From contig JAYPVI010000001.1 of NCBI GenBank assembly GCA_038134525.1, forward strand, positions 124,001-188,000: DNA of 64,000 bases, given 5' to 3'. Below the pieces are notes generated by a model. That model worked only from the letters and a program-made list of their open reading frames with translations. It did no database searches and had not been told where the DNA came from. Position 1 is the first letter of the stretch. Each line of letters starts with the position of its first letter. The translations under genes were made by a program, and so were the position numbers. Positions 1 through 8,547 of the stretch are shown one piece after another. The DNA is from GCA-002727735 sp038134525 (GTDB lineage: Bacteria; Bacteroidota; Bacteroidia; Flavobacteriales_D; Parvicellaceae).

Positions 1-1239
1 CAATTGTTCTTCAATTCTTAACAATTGATTATACTTTGCCATCCTATCCGATCTTGAGGCTGAACCTGTTTTAATTTGTCCCGTGTTTAATGCTACTGCT
101 AGATCAGCGATGGTATTATCTTCAGTTTCACCACTTCTGTGACTCATTACCGCAGTATAACCATTTTTTGAAGCTAAGTTCACTGCATCAATTGTTTCAG
201 AAAGACTTCCAATTTGGTTAACCTTTATCAAAATTGAATTAGCAGTACTATGGTCAATTCCTCTTTTAAGTCTTTTAGTATTTGTTACAAATAAATCATC
301 ACCCACTAATTGACATTTATCCCCAATTTTTTCAGTTAGCATTTTCCAACCTTCCCAATCATCTTCATCAAGACCATCCTCAATTGAAATTATTGGATAT
401 TTATCAACCCATTCTGTCCAAAAACCCACTAATTTTCTAGAATCCATCACATCTCCAGTAGATTCAAAAGTGTACTTTCCTGTTTTCTTATCATAAAACT
501 CAGAGGAAGCCGCATCCAAAGCAATCCAAATATCTTTTCCAGGGACATATCCTGCTGATTTAATAGCTTCAAGTACAACTTCAATTGCTTCTTCATTTGA
601 TCCTAAAGCAGGTGCAAATCCTCCTTCGTCACCGACATTTGTAGACATACCATTCTTTTTAAGTACATTTTTCAAATGATGAAATACTTCTGTTCCCATT
701 CTTAAGGCTTCACTAAAACTAGATGCACCAAATGGCATGACCATGAATTCTTGAATATCAATTTTATTATCTGCATGAGATCCTCCATTTAGTATATTCA
801 TCATAGGAACCGGTAAAGTAGTGGCATTCACTCCTCCCAAATAACTATAGAGAGGTCTTCCAAGTTCTGATGCAGCTGCCTTAGCACAAGCCATTGAGAC
901 ACCAAGAATAGCATTGGCACCTAAATTTGATTTGTTTGGAGTACCATCTAAATTAATCATGGTTTGATCAATTACTCTTTGTTCAAAAATGGAAAATCCT
1001 TTTAGCTCATCGCTTATCACCGTATTTACATTTTGAACTGCTTTTAAAACACCTTTTCCAAGGTAAATCCCCTTGTCTCCATCTCTTAGTTCAACAGCCT
1101 CATGAACTCCAGTTGAAGCTCCTGATGGAACTGCAGCTCGTCCAAAACCACCGTTTGATGTATAAACATCAACTTCAAGCGTGGGATTACCTCTTGAATC
1201 TAATATTTGTCTTGCATGTATATACTCTATAAAACCCAT
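1..1239 (-). CDS. eno: Enolase, partial (C-terminus cut by window edge)
   Basis: Phosphopyruvate hydratase, the cytoplasmic glycolytic enzyme that converts 2-phosphoglycerate to phosphoenolpyruvate. Translating the reverse strand from the ATG at 1239 gives MGFIEYIHARQILDSRGNP, the standard enolase N-terminus. Further on are SGASTG, GDEGGFAP (catalytic Glu), the metal-site motifs SIEDGLDEDDW and GDDLF, LIKVNQIG with the catalytic Lys, and SHRSGETED. The reading frame is open to base 1 (413 codons, ending RIEEQL), so only the last 15-20 residues are missing. It starts 4 nt after the carA stop with no promoter-like sequence between, so it is probably cotranscribed with carA. The identification is very secure. 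Confidence 0.97.
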   Translation of the reverse strand, partial: MGFIEYIHARQILDSRGNPTLEVDVYTSNGGFGRAAVPSGASTGVHEAVELRDGDKGIYLGKGVLKAVQNVNTVISDELKGFSIFEQRVIDQTMINLDGTPNKSNLGANAILGVSMACAKAAASELGRPLYSYLGGVNATTLPVPMMNILNGGSHADNKIDIQEFMVMPFGASSFSEALRMGTEVFHHLKNVLKKNGMSTNVGDEGGFAPALGSNEEAIEVVLEAIKSAGYVPGKDIWIALDAASSEFYDKKTGKYTFESTGDVMDSRKLVGFWTEWVDKYPIISIEDGLDEDDWEGWKMLTEKIGDKCQLVGDDLFVTNTKRLKRGIDHSTANSILIKVNQIGSLSETIDAVNLASKNGYTAVMSHRSGETEDNTIADLAVALNTGQIKTGSASRSDRMAKYNQLLRIEEQL

Positions 1240-1243
1240 AACC

Positions 1244-2359
1244 TTACTTTACTAATTCTAATTTACTTTTTGAAACAACATCTACAAATTGGTCAAACAA
1301 ATATCTTGAATCATTTGGACCAGGTGATGACTCTGGGTGATATTGTACTGAAAAAGCTTTTTTACCTTTAATCGCAATACCTGCAACTGTTTGATCATTG
1401 AGATGAATATGTGTTAATTCAATTGAATCATTATTATTAACTGCTTCTTTTTGAACAACAAATCCATGATTTTGTGAGGTTATTTCACACTTACCCGTTA
1501 CGAGATTTTTAACAGGGTGGTTTATTCCTCGGTGTCCATTATGCATCTTCTCCGTTTTAAGTCCTTGGGAAAGGGATAAAATTTGATGACCCAAACAAAT
1601 TCCAAAAATAGGATAGTCTTTTTCTACTAATTGCTTAACTACATTAATTTGATCCTTTAAGGGCTCAGGATCACCAGGCCCATTAGACAACATAATACCA
1701 TCAGGATTAAACGCCTCTATTTCTGTTAAAGAAGCATTGTAGGGAAAAACTTTAACCGTACAATCCCTGTCAACTAGACACCTTACTATATTCTTTTTCA
1801 CACCATAATCTATTAACGCAATGTTATATTGACCATTTCCAACTATATATGTTGATTCAGTAGACACTTTTGAAGCCAACTCTAGGCCTTTCATATTAGG
1901 GGCATCTTCGAGTATTACCTTTAGTTCTTTTATATTTAGATTATCTGAGGAAATGATTGCGTTTTGTGCTCCATTTTCCCTTATATGACTGATAAGAGCT
2001 CTAGTATCTACGTCTTTAATCCCAACTACGTTGTCTTTTATTAAGAAATCTTGCAGTAGTGAAGATCGATTTCCATATCGTGAATAATGACTCGCAAATT
2101 TCTTTACAACTAAACCTTTAATTTGAGCGGTATTGGATTCGATTTCTTCTTCATGAGCACCATAATTTCCAATATGAGCATTTGCCATAGTAATGATTTG
2201 CCCATGGTATGATGGATCGGTAAAGATTTCCTGATATCCAGACATTCCAGTATTAAATGCAATTTCTCCCGTGGTAGTTCCAATCATTCCACAAGCATTT
2301 CCATTAAAAGTAGTTCCGTCTGCTAAGATTAGTATTGCTGGTTTATTATTAGTTTGCAT
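1244..2359 (-). CDS. carA: Carbamoyl-phosphate synthase small (glutaminase) subunit
   Basis: Hydrolyses glutamine and channels ammonia to CarB for carbamoyl phosphate, which feeds pyrimidine and arginine synthesis. The 371-residue length is normal. The N-terminal CarA domain (about 1-140) is followed by a class I glutamine amidotransferase domain with the nucleophile Cys255 in GICLGHQ and the His341/Glu343 pair in YHPESSPGP. The gene lies 100 bp beyond rplQ, on the far side of a strong terminator, and just upstream of eno. carB is not in the window. A TATTTTTG element ends 4 nt before the ATG, so the mRNA may be leaderless. Confidence 0.97.
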   Translation of the reverse strand: MQTNNKPAILILADGTTFNGNACGMIGTTTGEIAFNTGMSGYQEIFTDPSYHGQIITMANAHIGNYGAHEEEIESNTAQIKGLVVKKFASHYSRYGNRSSLLQDFLIKDNVVGIKDVDTRALISHIRENGAQNAIISSDNLNIKELKVILEDAPNMKGLELASKVSTESTYIVGNGQYNIALIDYGVKKNIVRCLVDRDCTVKVFPYNASLTEIEAFNPDGIMLSNGPGDPEPLKDQINVVKQLVEKDYPIFGICLGHQILSLSQGLKTEKMHNGHRGINHPVKNLVTGKCEITSQNHGFVVQKEAVNNNDSIELTHIHLNDQTVAGIAIKGKKAFSVQYHPESSPGPNDSRYLFDQFVDVVSKSKLELVK

Positions 2360-2363
2360 CCTA

Positions 2364-2371
2364 CAAAAATA
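2364..2371 (-). promoter_or_regulatory. Putative -7 element of the carA-eno promoter
   Basis: The reverse strand reads TATTTTTG, a full match to the Bacteroidota TAnnTTTG element, ending 4 nt before the carA ATG. No clear TTG -33 element is seen at 19 nt. Transcription would begin at or next to the ATG. Confidence 0.5.
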
Positions 2372-2406
2372 ATTGTTAGTTGAAATTTTAATAATTTAGT
2401 TATGAA

Positions 2407-2442
2407 CAAAAAAAAAGGTAGCTACTAATAACTACCCTTTTA
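2407..2442 (-). terminator. Rho-independent terminator of the ribosomal super-operon
   Basis: On the reverse strand an 8-bp stem (GGTAGTTA pairing with TAGCTACC, one G-T pair, loop TTAG) is followed by nine T. Flanking AAAA/TTTT can extend the stem. It lies about 20 nt after the rplQ stop and separates the ribosomal operon from carA. Confidence 0.88.
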
Positions 2443-2462
2443 AATGAAATATAAAGATTCAT

Positions 2463-3068
2463 TTAATCTTTGTTTTTTTCTTTTTCAGAAGCATCATCTT
2501 CTTTTTCTTTCTTTTCAGCCTTAGCTTCCTTTACCGACTCTTCAGATGTTTCTGCATCTTTGCTTTCATCAATTACTTCAACCTCTTCTGATTCTATAAT
2601 TTCTGCGTCTTCAATAGGATCTGGATCCGAAACTGGTGCTGCAGAAGCAGTTTTCTTACCCCCTCTTCTTCTTGATTTTTTCTTCTTAGCTTGATCTTTT
2701 GTTAGTAACTCATTAAAATCAACTAACTCAATCATGGCCATTTCAGCATTATCACCTAATCTATTGTTTAATTTAATGATTCTTGTGTAACCACCTGGCC
2801 TATCAATTATCTTAGGGGCAACGTCTCTAAATAGTGTGGAAGATGCCTTTTTATCTTTTAAATAACTGAAAACAACTCTTCTATTGTGTGTAGTATCATC
2901 TTTAGATTTAGTAATCAAAGGTTCAACATACTTTCTTAAAGCTTTGGCTTTAGCAAGCGTTGTATTTATTCTTTTGTGCTCAATCAATGAACAGGCCATG
3001 TTGGCTAGCATAGCACCTCTATGCGCTGTTTTTCTGCTCAAATGATTTATTTTTTTACCGTGTCTCAT
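2463..3068 (-). CDS. rplQ: 50S ribosomal protein L17 with long acidic tail
   Basis: Large-subunit protein near the exit tunnel. Residues 1 to about 125 are the conserved L17 core (MRHGKKINHLSRKTAHRGAM start; GGYTRIIKLNNRLGDNAEMA). Residues from about 130 to 201 form a low-complexity tail: a basic KKKKSRRRGGKK patch, then a long run rich in Glu, Asp, Ser and Lys. E. coli L17 has 127 residues, so the tail adds about 70 and is probably disordered. Bacteroidota L17 proteins are known to be longer than E. coli's, but this tail is large. It is the last gene of the alpha block, before the terminator. Confidence 0.96.
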   Translation of the reverse strand: MRHGKKINHLSRKTAHRGAMLANMACSLIEHKRINTTLAKAKALRKYVEPLITKSKDDTTHNRRVVFSYLKDKKASSTLFRDVAPKIIDRPGGYTRIIKLNNRLGDNAEMAMIELVDFNELLTKDQAKKKKSRRRGGKKTASAAPVSDPDPIEDAEIIESEEVEVIDESKDAETSEESVKEAKAEKKEKEDDASEKEKNKD

Positions 3069-3095
3069 ATCAATTTATTTAATACGTCCTACGAA

Positions 3096-4088
3096 TTAAT
3101 CTCTGTCTAATTTATATTTTGAAACATCCATTCCAAATGACAAACCTTTTGATTCAATTAAATCGTCCAATTCAGTAAGTGATTTTTTTCCAAAATTTCT
3201 AAACTTTAACAGATCATTTTTGTTATAGGCAACAAGCTCACCTAATGTCTCAACATCAGCCGCTTTCAAACAGTTTAAAGCCCTTACTGAAAGATCCATA
3301 TCTACTAATCTTGTCTTTAACAACTGTCTCATATGTAATGAAGTCTCATCAAATTCTTCCGTTTCTGATTTTTCATCTTCATCAAGAGTGATTTTTTCAT
3401 CAGAAAATAACATAAAATGGTGAATCAAAATACGAGCTGCTTCTTTCAAAGCCTCTTTTGGGTGAATTGAACCGTCAGTATCTATATCAAAAATTAACTT
3501 TTCATAATCTGTTTTTTGTTCAACTCTGTAATTATCAACAGTATATTTTACATTTCTAATTGGAGTGAATATTGCGTCAGTAAATATGGTGCCCACTGCA
3601 GCCGTATCAGACTTATTTTCTTCAGCGGGAACATACCCTCTTCCTTTTTGAATGGTAATTTTCATGTTTAATTTAACTGACTTTTCCATGTGACAGATTA
3701 CATGATCCGTGTTTAAAACTTGGAATGAAGATGTATACTTACCGATATCACCTGCAGTAAAAGTTTCTTGTCCAGAGACAGTGATATTTACCTCTTCAAT
3801 TTCTGAATCTTCAATTTGTCTTTTAAATCTAACTTGCTTAAGATTCAACACCATTTCGGTAACATCTTCTACAACTCCCTTGATAGTAGAAAATTCGTGA
3901 TCAACACCTTCAATTTTTATTGCAGTAATTGCAAAACCCTCTAATGAGTTCAATAATATTCTTCTTAATGCATTCCCCACGGTGATACCATATCCTGGTT
4001 CTAGTGGTCTGAATTCAAACTGACCTTTAAAGTCAGACGATTCTAGCATAATTACTTTTTCTGGTTTTTGGAAATCTAAAATTGCCAT
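3096..4088 (-). CDS. rpoA: DNA-directed RNA polymerase subunit alpha
   Basis: Scaffold subunit of RNA polymerase. The N-terminal dimerisation domain (about 1-230) has GYGITVGNALRRILL and the C-terminal domain (about 260-330) has LSVRALNCLKAADVETLGEL and LLKFRNFGKKSLTEL, which form the UP-element and activator-binding surface; the conserved Arg of SVR is present. The 330-residue length is typical. It sits between rpsD and rplQ as in the classical alpha operon. Confidence 0.98.
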   Translation of the reverse strand: MAILDFQKPEKVIMLESSDFKGQFEFRPLEPGYGITVGNALRRILLNSLEGFAITAIKIEGVDHEFSTIKGVVEDVTEMVLNLKQVRFKRQIEDSEIEEVNITVSGQETFTAGDIGKYTSSFQVLNTDHVICHMEKSVKLNMKITIQKGRGYVPAEENKSDTAAVGTIFTDAIFTPIRNVKYTVDNYRVEQKTDYEKLIFDIDTDGSIHPKEALKEAARILIHHFMLFSDEKITLDEDEKSETEEFDETSLHMRQLLKTRLVDMDLSVRALNCLKAADVETLGELVAYNKNDLLKFRNFGKKSLTELDDLIESKGLSFGMDVSKYKLDRD

Positions 4089-4111
4089 ATTTTTATTTTT
4101 ATTAAACTCTG

Positions 4112-4717
4112 TTATTTAGAGTAAAGTTCTACAATTAATTGTTCTTTAATATTTTCTGATATTTGTTCTCTAGTCGGTTCTGCTTTTACTTCCCCAGACA
4201 TGGATGAGCTATCCCAAAGGAGCCATTCAATTACATTATTATCTGAAGTCAAAGAAGCCGTAACAACCTGTAAAGATTTCGACTTTTCTCTTACACCAAC
4301 TACATCTCCAACTCTAAGACTATATGATGGAATATTTACAATATTCCCATTTACTGTAATGTGTCTATGAGTAACAAGTTGTCTAGCTCCTCTTCTAGAA
4401 GGAGAAATACCAAGTCTAAATACTACGTTATCTAAACGCATTTCACATAACTGAAGTAAAATCTCACCTGTAATTCCAGATTTAGAAGATGCTTTTTTGA
4501 ACATATTGGAAAATTGTCTTTCCAAAATACCATAGGTGTATTTAGCCTTTTGCTTTTCTGCTAACTGAATAGCATACTCAGATCTCTTCATTCTCCTTTT
4601 GTTAGGGCCATGTACTCCTGGAGGATAATTTTTCTTTTCTAACGCTTTATCAGGGCCAAAAATAGGCTCTCTGAATTTTCTTGCGATTTTAGATTTAGGA
4701 CCTTTATACCTTGCCAT
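4112..4717 (-). CDS. rpsD: 30S ribosomal protein S4
   Basis: Primary 16S rRNA-binding assembly protein and, in many bacteria, translational repressor of its own operon. The 201-residue sequence has the MARYKGPKSKIARKFREP start, the conserved PPGVHG segment, and an S4 RNA-binding domain (about 90-155: MRLDNVVFRLGIS, RQLVTHRHITVNG). It lacks the N-terminal Cys cluster of zinc-binding S4 forms. It is preceded by a 76-nt structured spacer, the largest gap between ribosomal genes here. Confidence 0.98.
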   Translation of the reverse strand: MARYKGPKSKIARKFREPIFGPDKALEKKNYPPGVHGPNKRRMKRSEYAIQLAEKQKAKYTYGILERQFSNMFKKASSKSGITGEILLQLCEMRLDNVVFRLGISPSRRGARQLVTHRHITVNGNIVNIPSYSLRVGDVVGVREKSKSLQVVTASLTSDNNVIEWLLWDSSSMSGEVKAEPTREQISENIKEQLIVELYSK

Positions 4718-4730
4718 TTATTTATTTTTT

Positions 4731-4783
4731 ATGAAAAGCTATCATGAATTAAGGTCATTATCCTTCGATGACAAGCTTTTCTG
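4731..4783 (-). promoter_or_regulatory. Structured spacer upstream of rpsD, possible S4 autoregulatory leader
   Basis: The rpsK-rpsD spacer contains a perfect 8-bp inverted repeat (4733-4740 with 4774-4781, GAAAAGCT/AGCTTTTC) that encloses a second repeat GTCAT/ATGAC (4754-4758 with 4768-4772). An alternative AAGG/CCTT pairing (4751-4754 with 4762-4765) is mutually exclusive with the inner stem. No T-run follows, so it is not a typical terminator. Its position before the S4 gene suggests autogenous control or RNA processing; this is an inference. Confidence 0.45.
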
Positions 4784-4793
4784 GTTTATTAAT

Positions 4794-5177
4794 TTATACT
4801 CTTCTTTTCTTTGGAGGTCTACATCCATTATGAGGGATAGGAGTTACATCAACTATTTCTGTAACTTCAATTCCACTGTTATGGATACTTCTGATAGCAG
4901 ATTCTCTTCCTGCACCAGGACCTTTAACAAAAACTTTCACTTTTCTTAACCCAAAATCAAAAGCTTCTTTAGCACATTCTTCAGCAGCTACTTGAGCAGC
5001 ATAAGGAGTATTTTTCTTTGAACCTTTGAATCCCATTTTACCAGCTGAAGACCAAGAAATGACTTGACCTTTATCGTTGCAAAGTGAAATGATGATATTG
5101 TTAAAAGAAGCTTGAATATGTGCTTCTCCAACAGGGTTAATTTGTACGTTTTTTTTCTTTTTTGTTTGCTTTGCCAT
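4794..5177 (-). CDS. rpsK: 30S ribosomal protein S11
   Basis: Platform protein of the small subunit. The 127-residue sequence contains GEAHIQASFNNIIISLCD-like N-terminal strands, the SSAGKMGFKGSKKNTPYAAQVAA segment and the conserved basic end PIPHNGCRPPKKRRV. Length and context (rpsM-rpsK-rpsD) are canonical. It starts 18 nt after rpsM. Confidence 0.98.
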   Translation of the reverse strand: MAKQTKKKKNVQINPVGEAHIQASFNNIIISLCNDKGQVISWSSAGKMGFKGSKKNTPYAAQVAAEECAKEAFDFGLRKVKVFVKGPGAGRESAIRSIHNSGIEVTEIVDVTPIPHNGCRPPKKRRV

Positions 5178-5195
5178 ACTACTTAAACTTTAGTA

Positions 5196-5573
5196 TTATT
5201 TAGTTGCTTTTTTCTTATTTGCAACAGTTTTTCTCTTCCCTTTTCTCGTCCTAGAATTATTTTTAGTTCGTTGACCTCTTAATGGCAATCCTAATCTATG
5301 ACGGATTCCTCTCTGGGCTCCAATGTCCATAAGTCGCTTGATATTAAGCTGAACTTCGGATCTTAGCGCACCTTCAACTTTATAATTTTCACTAATGACT
5401 TTTCTTATTTTTCCAAGTTGATCATCATTCCAGTCTTGTACTTTTATGTTTTCGTCAACTCCAGCATCATTAAGTATTTTTTGTGCGGTGCTTTTTCCGA
5501 TGCCAAAAATGTAAGTTAAACCTATGACACCTCTTTTATTTTTTGGTAAATCTATACCTGCTATTCTTGCCAT
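5196..5573 (-). CDS. rpsM: 30S ribosomal protein S13
   Basis: Head protein of the 30S subunit that contacts the P-site tRNA and 50S subunit. The 125-residue sequence begins MARIAGIDLPKNKRGVIGLT, has the helix-two-turn-helix motif around LTYIFGIGKSTAQKIL, and ends in a basic tail (GLPLRGQRTKNNSRTRKGK) that reaches the P site. Located between rpmJ and rpsK as expected. Confidence 0.98.
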   Translation of the reverse strand: MARIAGIDLPKNKRGVIGLTYIFGIGKSTAQKILNDAGVDENIKVQDWNDDQLGKIRKVISENYKVEGALRSEVQLNIKRLMDIGAQRGIRHRLGLPLRGQRTKNNSRTRKGKRKTVANKKKATK

Positions 5574-5577
5574 GATA

Positions 5578-5694
5578 TTATCCTTGTCTTTGTTTGAACT
5601 TTGGGTTCTTTTTATTAATTACATACAATCTACCTTTACGTCTTACAATTTTGCAATCCGCTGATCGTTTTTTTATGGAAGCTCTTACTTTCAT
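5578..5694 (-). CDS. rpmJ: 50S ribosomal protein L36
   Basis: A 38-residue protein read from the reverse strand: it starts MKVRASIKKRSADCKIVRRK and ends NPKFKQRQG before a TAA. The Cys in SADCKIV is present, but the second Cys and the Cys/His pair of the zinc-binding L36 type are absent (NPKFKQRQG replaces the C-x(n)-H end), so it appears to be the zinc-free form. It lies 6 nt after infA and 4 nt before rpsM. Confidence 0.95.
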   Translation of the reverse strand: MKVRASIKKRSADCKIVRRKGRLYVINKKNPKFKQRQG

Positions 5695-5700
5695 TTTACT

Positions 5701-5919
5701 TTATTTGTATCTAAATGTTATTCTACCTTTTGTTAAATCATAAGGAGACATTTCAACTTTAACTTTATCACCAGGAAGGATTCTGATATAATTCATCCTC
5801 ATTTTCCCAGAAATATGAGCAGTAATAATATGACCGTTTTCCAGTTCAACTCTGAACATAGCATTCGATAATGCCTCAGTGATGGTTCCATCTTGTTCGA
5901 TTGACGTTTGTTTTGCCAT
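5701..5919 (-). CDS. infA: Translation initiation factor IF-1
   Basis: Single S1/OB-fold factor (72 residues, the usual length) that occupies the ribosomal A site during initiation and works with IF-2 and IF-3. Recognised from MAKQTSIEQDGTITEAL, FRVELENGHIITAHISGKMRMNYIRI and the end KVEMSPYDLTKGRITFRYK. It starts 1 nt after the map stop, so the two are probably translationally linked. Confidence 0.98.
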   Translation of the reverse strand: MAKQTSIEQDGTITEALSNAMFRVELENGHIITAHISGKMRMNYIRILPGDKVKVEMSPYDLTKGRITFRYK

Positions 5920-5920
5920 A

Positions 5921-6706
5921 TTAATTACTTTTTTCTTTTAATATTTTTTCTATTTCTTCAAATGATGATAAAACTTCAGTTTTTCCATTAGTCATTATAG
6001 CAACATCGTGCTCAAAGTGGGCTGAGGGTAACTTATCTTTTGTAATAATTGTCCAACCATCTGCTAATTGAGTCACTTCTTTTCTACCTAAATTAATCAT
6101 AGGTTCTATAGCTAAAACGATACCCGACTTTAATTTGTGACCTTTGCCTTTTCTACCGTAGTTTGGCACTTCAGGTTTTTCATGTAAACCTCTACCTAAA
6201 CCATGGCCTACAAGTTCTCTAACTACTCCGTATCCATTTTTTTCAGCGTGATGTTGAACAGCAAATCCAATATCTCCAATTCGATTCCCTGAAAAAGTCT
6301 GCTGTACGGCCAACTCTAAACACTGTTTTGTGACTTCCAAAAGTTTTTTGACTTCGGAATTCACTTCACCTACTTCAAAAGTATAAGCTGAATCTCCATA
6401 AAACTCATCTAACAACACACCACAATCAATAGAGACAATATCTCCATTTTCAAGTGGTTTATCATTAGGAATCCCATGTACAACTGCTTCATTAACAGAT
6501 GTACAAAGTGAGTTAGGAAAGCCTCCATATCCAAGAAACCCCGGTACTGCACCATGATCTCTAATGAATTCTTCAGCTAGCTTATCTAGTTCCAAAGTAG
6601 AAACTCCAGGCTCAATTTTTTTAGCTACTTCCGCTAAAGTTTTACCAACAAGTAAAGAACTTTTTCTAATTCGTTCAATTTCTTCTCCAGTTTTATAAAA
6701 AATCAT
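5921..6706 (-). CDS. map: Methionine aminopeptidase, type I
   Basis: Removes the initiator Met from new proteins. The pita-bread fold metal ligands are visible in order: Asp in SIDCGVLLDEFYGDSAYTF (two Asp), His in VGHGLGRGLHEKP, Glu in AIEPMINLG, and Glu in HFEHDVAIM. The 261-residue length fits the short type Ia form with no zinc-finger extension. It sits between secY and infA, a common arrangement in this phylum and in Firmicutes. Confidence 0.97.
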   Translation of the reverse strand: MIFYKTGEEIERIRKSSLLVGKTLAEVAKKIEPGVSTLELDKLAEEFIRDHGAVPGFLGYGGFPNSLCTSVNEAVVHGIPNDKPLENGDIVSIDCGVLLDEFYGDSAYTFEVGEVNSEVKKLLEVTKQCLELAVQQTFSGNRIGDIGFAVQHHAEKNGYGVVRELVGHGLGRGLHEKPEVPNYGRKGKGHKLKSGIVLAIEPMINLGRKEVTQLADGWTIITKDKLPSAHFEHDVAIMTNGKTEVLSSFEEIEKILKEKSN

Positions 6707-6719
6707 GGAAAAGAAAAAT

Positions 6720-8066
6720 TTATAGGGCTTGACTCATTGTCACTGCAGACGCTGAGGATCTACCCTTAATTCTACCGCCTTTAATCAAACCATCATAATG
6801 TCTGTTTAAAAGGTGACTCTCAATCTGTTGCAGCGTGTCTAATACGACACCTACCATAATAAGTAATGAAGTTCCTCCAAAAAAGTAAGCAAAGCCTTGT
6901 TGAACCCCAAATTTCATTGCAAATGCAGGTAAAATAGCAATAATACCAAGGAAAATAGATCCTGGAAAAACCAATCTTGATATTAAGCTATCTATGAAAT
7001 CTGCTGTCTTTTTACCAGGTTTTACTCCTGGAATAAATGATCCATTTCTTTTTAGTTCATCAGCCATTTGATTTGGATTCATCATGATTGCTGTGTAGAA
7101 GTAGGTAAAAACAACGATAAGAAAAAAGAATACCGCGTTATACCAAAAACCCTGTATGTTTGAAAAAGTGGCTCCAAAAGAAGTGTTTTGAAAAATCAGA
7201 GATGGAAGAAACATTAAGGCTTGTGCAAAAATAATCGGCATCACACCAGCTTGGTTAATCTTCAATGGAATATAACTACGTTGACCACCAGCCAAAGCTT
7301 GTCTTGAACCTCTTCCAATTACTCTTTTTGCTGTGTGAACAGGTATCCTTCTTGTACCTTGAACTAATAATATAGTTACTAATATTACAACTAAAAAAAT
7401 AACTAATTCAACTAGTAAAAGTACCATACCTCCATTTGTAATTTTAGTTCCAAATTCTTCAAAAAATGCACCAGGTAATCCAGCAATAATACCAACTGTA
7501 ATAATTAATGAAATACCATTTCCAATTCCTCTGTCTGTAATTCTTTCACCAAGCCAAGTGACAAACATGGTTCCTGCAGTTAAAATTGAAACCCATTGAA
7601 TCCACAAAAATGGTGCATCAATAAATGAAGGTATTACTGTCTTAGTATCAACAAAAGCTTTTAAATAAGCAGGTGATTGAAAAAGACAGATAGCAATGGT
7701 TAAAAATCTTGTATATTGATTAATCTTTTTTCTACCACTCTCCCCTTCACGTTGTAATTTCTGAAAAGTTGGAACAGCCATCCCCAATAACTGCATAACA
7801 ATAGATGCTGAAATATAAGGCATAATTCCTAAAGCCATTATTGAGGCTTGATTAAAGGCGCCACCAGAAAACATATTAATCAAACTCAATATACCATTTT
7901 TACTAGTATTAGATAAATTTGAAAATAATTCAGCCTGATTAATTCCAGGTAATATTATAAAAGAACCAATTCTATATACCAATATCAAAGATAAGGTATA
8001 GATGATTCTCTTTTTTAGTTCATCAACTGTCCAGATTTCTTTTATGACTTTGAACAAATTTTTCAT
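6720..8066 (-). CDS. secY: Preprotein translocase subunit SecY
   Basis: Channel subunit of the Sec translocon in the inner membrane. The 448-residue protein has about ten hydrophobic helices, the plug region (FIILPGINQAELF), the ALGIMPYISASIVMQLL segment and the cytoplasmic loop RGIGNGISLIITVGI. Its ATG overlaps the rplO stop by 4 nt (ATGA), indicating coupled translation. It is the last gene of the spc block. Confidence 0.98.
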   Translation of the reverse strand: MKNLFKVIKEIWTVDELKKRIIYTLSLILVYRIGSFIILPGINQAELFSNLSNTSKNGILSLINMFSGGAFNQASIMALGIMPYISASIVMQLLGMAVPTFQKLQREGESGRKKINQYTRFLTIAICLFQSPAYLKAFVDTKTVIPSFIDAPFLWIQWVSILTAGTMFVTWLGERITDRGIGNGISLIITVGIIAGLPGAFFEEFGTKITNGGMVLLLVELVIFLVVILVTILLVQGTRRIPVHTAKRVIGRGSRQALAGGQRSYIPLKINQAGVMPIIFAQALMFLPSLIFQNTSFGATFSNIQGFWYNAVFFFLIVVFTYFYTAIMMNPNQMADELKRNGSFIPGVKPGKKTADFIDSLISRLVFPGSIFLGIIAILPAFAMKFGVQQGFAYFFGGTSLLIMVGVVLDTLQQIESHLLNRHYDGLIKGGRIKGRSSASAVTMSQAL

Positions 8067-8533
8067 TCAGCTTTTGATTTCTTTTTTTCGATTAATTCAA
8101 CTTTTCCTCCTAATTCTTCTATCGTAGATTTTGCCTTAGCTGAAAAACCGTGAGCTGAAATTGAAATTTTCGATTTTAATTCTCCTCTACCTAAGATTTT
8201 AATTAAATCTTTTTTATTGGCTAAACCATTCTGCACCAGAATTTCAGGTGTTATTGATTTTGGTTTGTTTTTTTCGACTAATGCCTGAATTGTGTCAAGG
8301 TTAATACCTTTGTATTCAACTCTGTTAATATTTTTAAATCCAAATTTTGGAACTCTCCTTTGAAGAGGCATTTGACCACCTTCGAAACCAATTTTAGTCT
8401 TATAACCAGATCTTGATTTTGCTCCCTTATGGCCTCTGGTAGAGGTTCCACCATGTCCAGATCCTTGACCTCTACCAACTCTTTTCTTGGATTTGGTAGA
8501 TCCCGCTGCAGGTTTTAGTGAATGTAATTTCAT
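8063..8533 (-). CDS. rplO: 50S ribosomal protein L15
   Basis: Large-subunit assembly protein. The 156-residue sequence has the Gly/Arg/Lys-rich N-terminal extension (KSKKRVGRGQGSGHGGTSTRGHKGAKSR) and the GFEGGQMPLQRRVPKFGF segment, both diagnostic of L15. It lies between rpmD and secY, overlapping secY by 4 nt. Confidence 0.98.
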   Translation of the reverse strand: MKLHSLKPAAGSTKSKKRVGRGQGSGHGGTSTRGHKGAKSRSGYKTKIGFEGGQMPLQRRVPKFGFKNINRVEYKGINLDTIQALVEKNKPKSITPEILVQNGLANKKDLIKILGRGELKSKISISAHGFSAKAKSTIEELGGKVELIEKKKSKAE

Positions 8534-8547
8534 CAGTTTTAAATTTC

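Noticed and set aside
2470..2694. Plus-strand open frame of 74 codons opposite rplQ
   Set aside because: Ser/Phe-rich mirror of the Lys/Glu-rich L17 tail on the other strand; no start signal or family resemblance.
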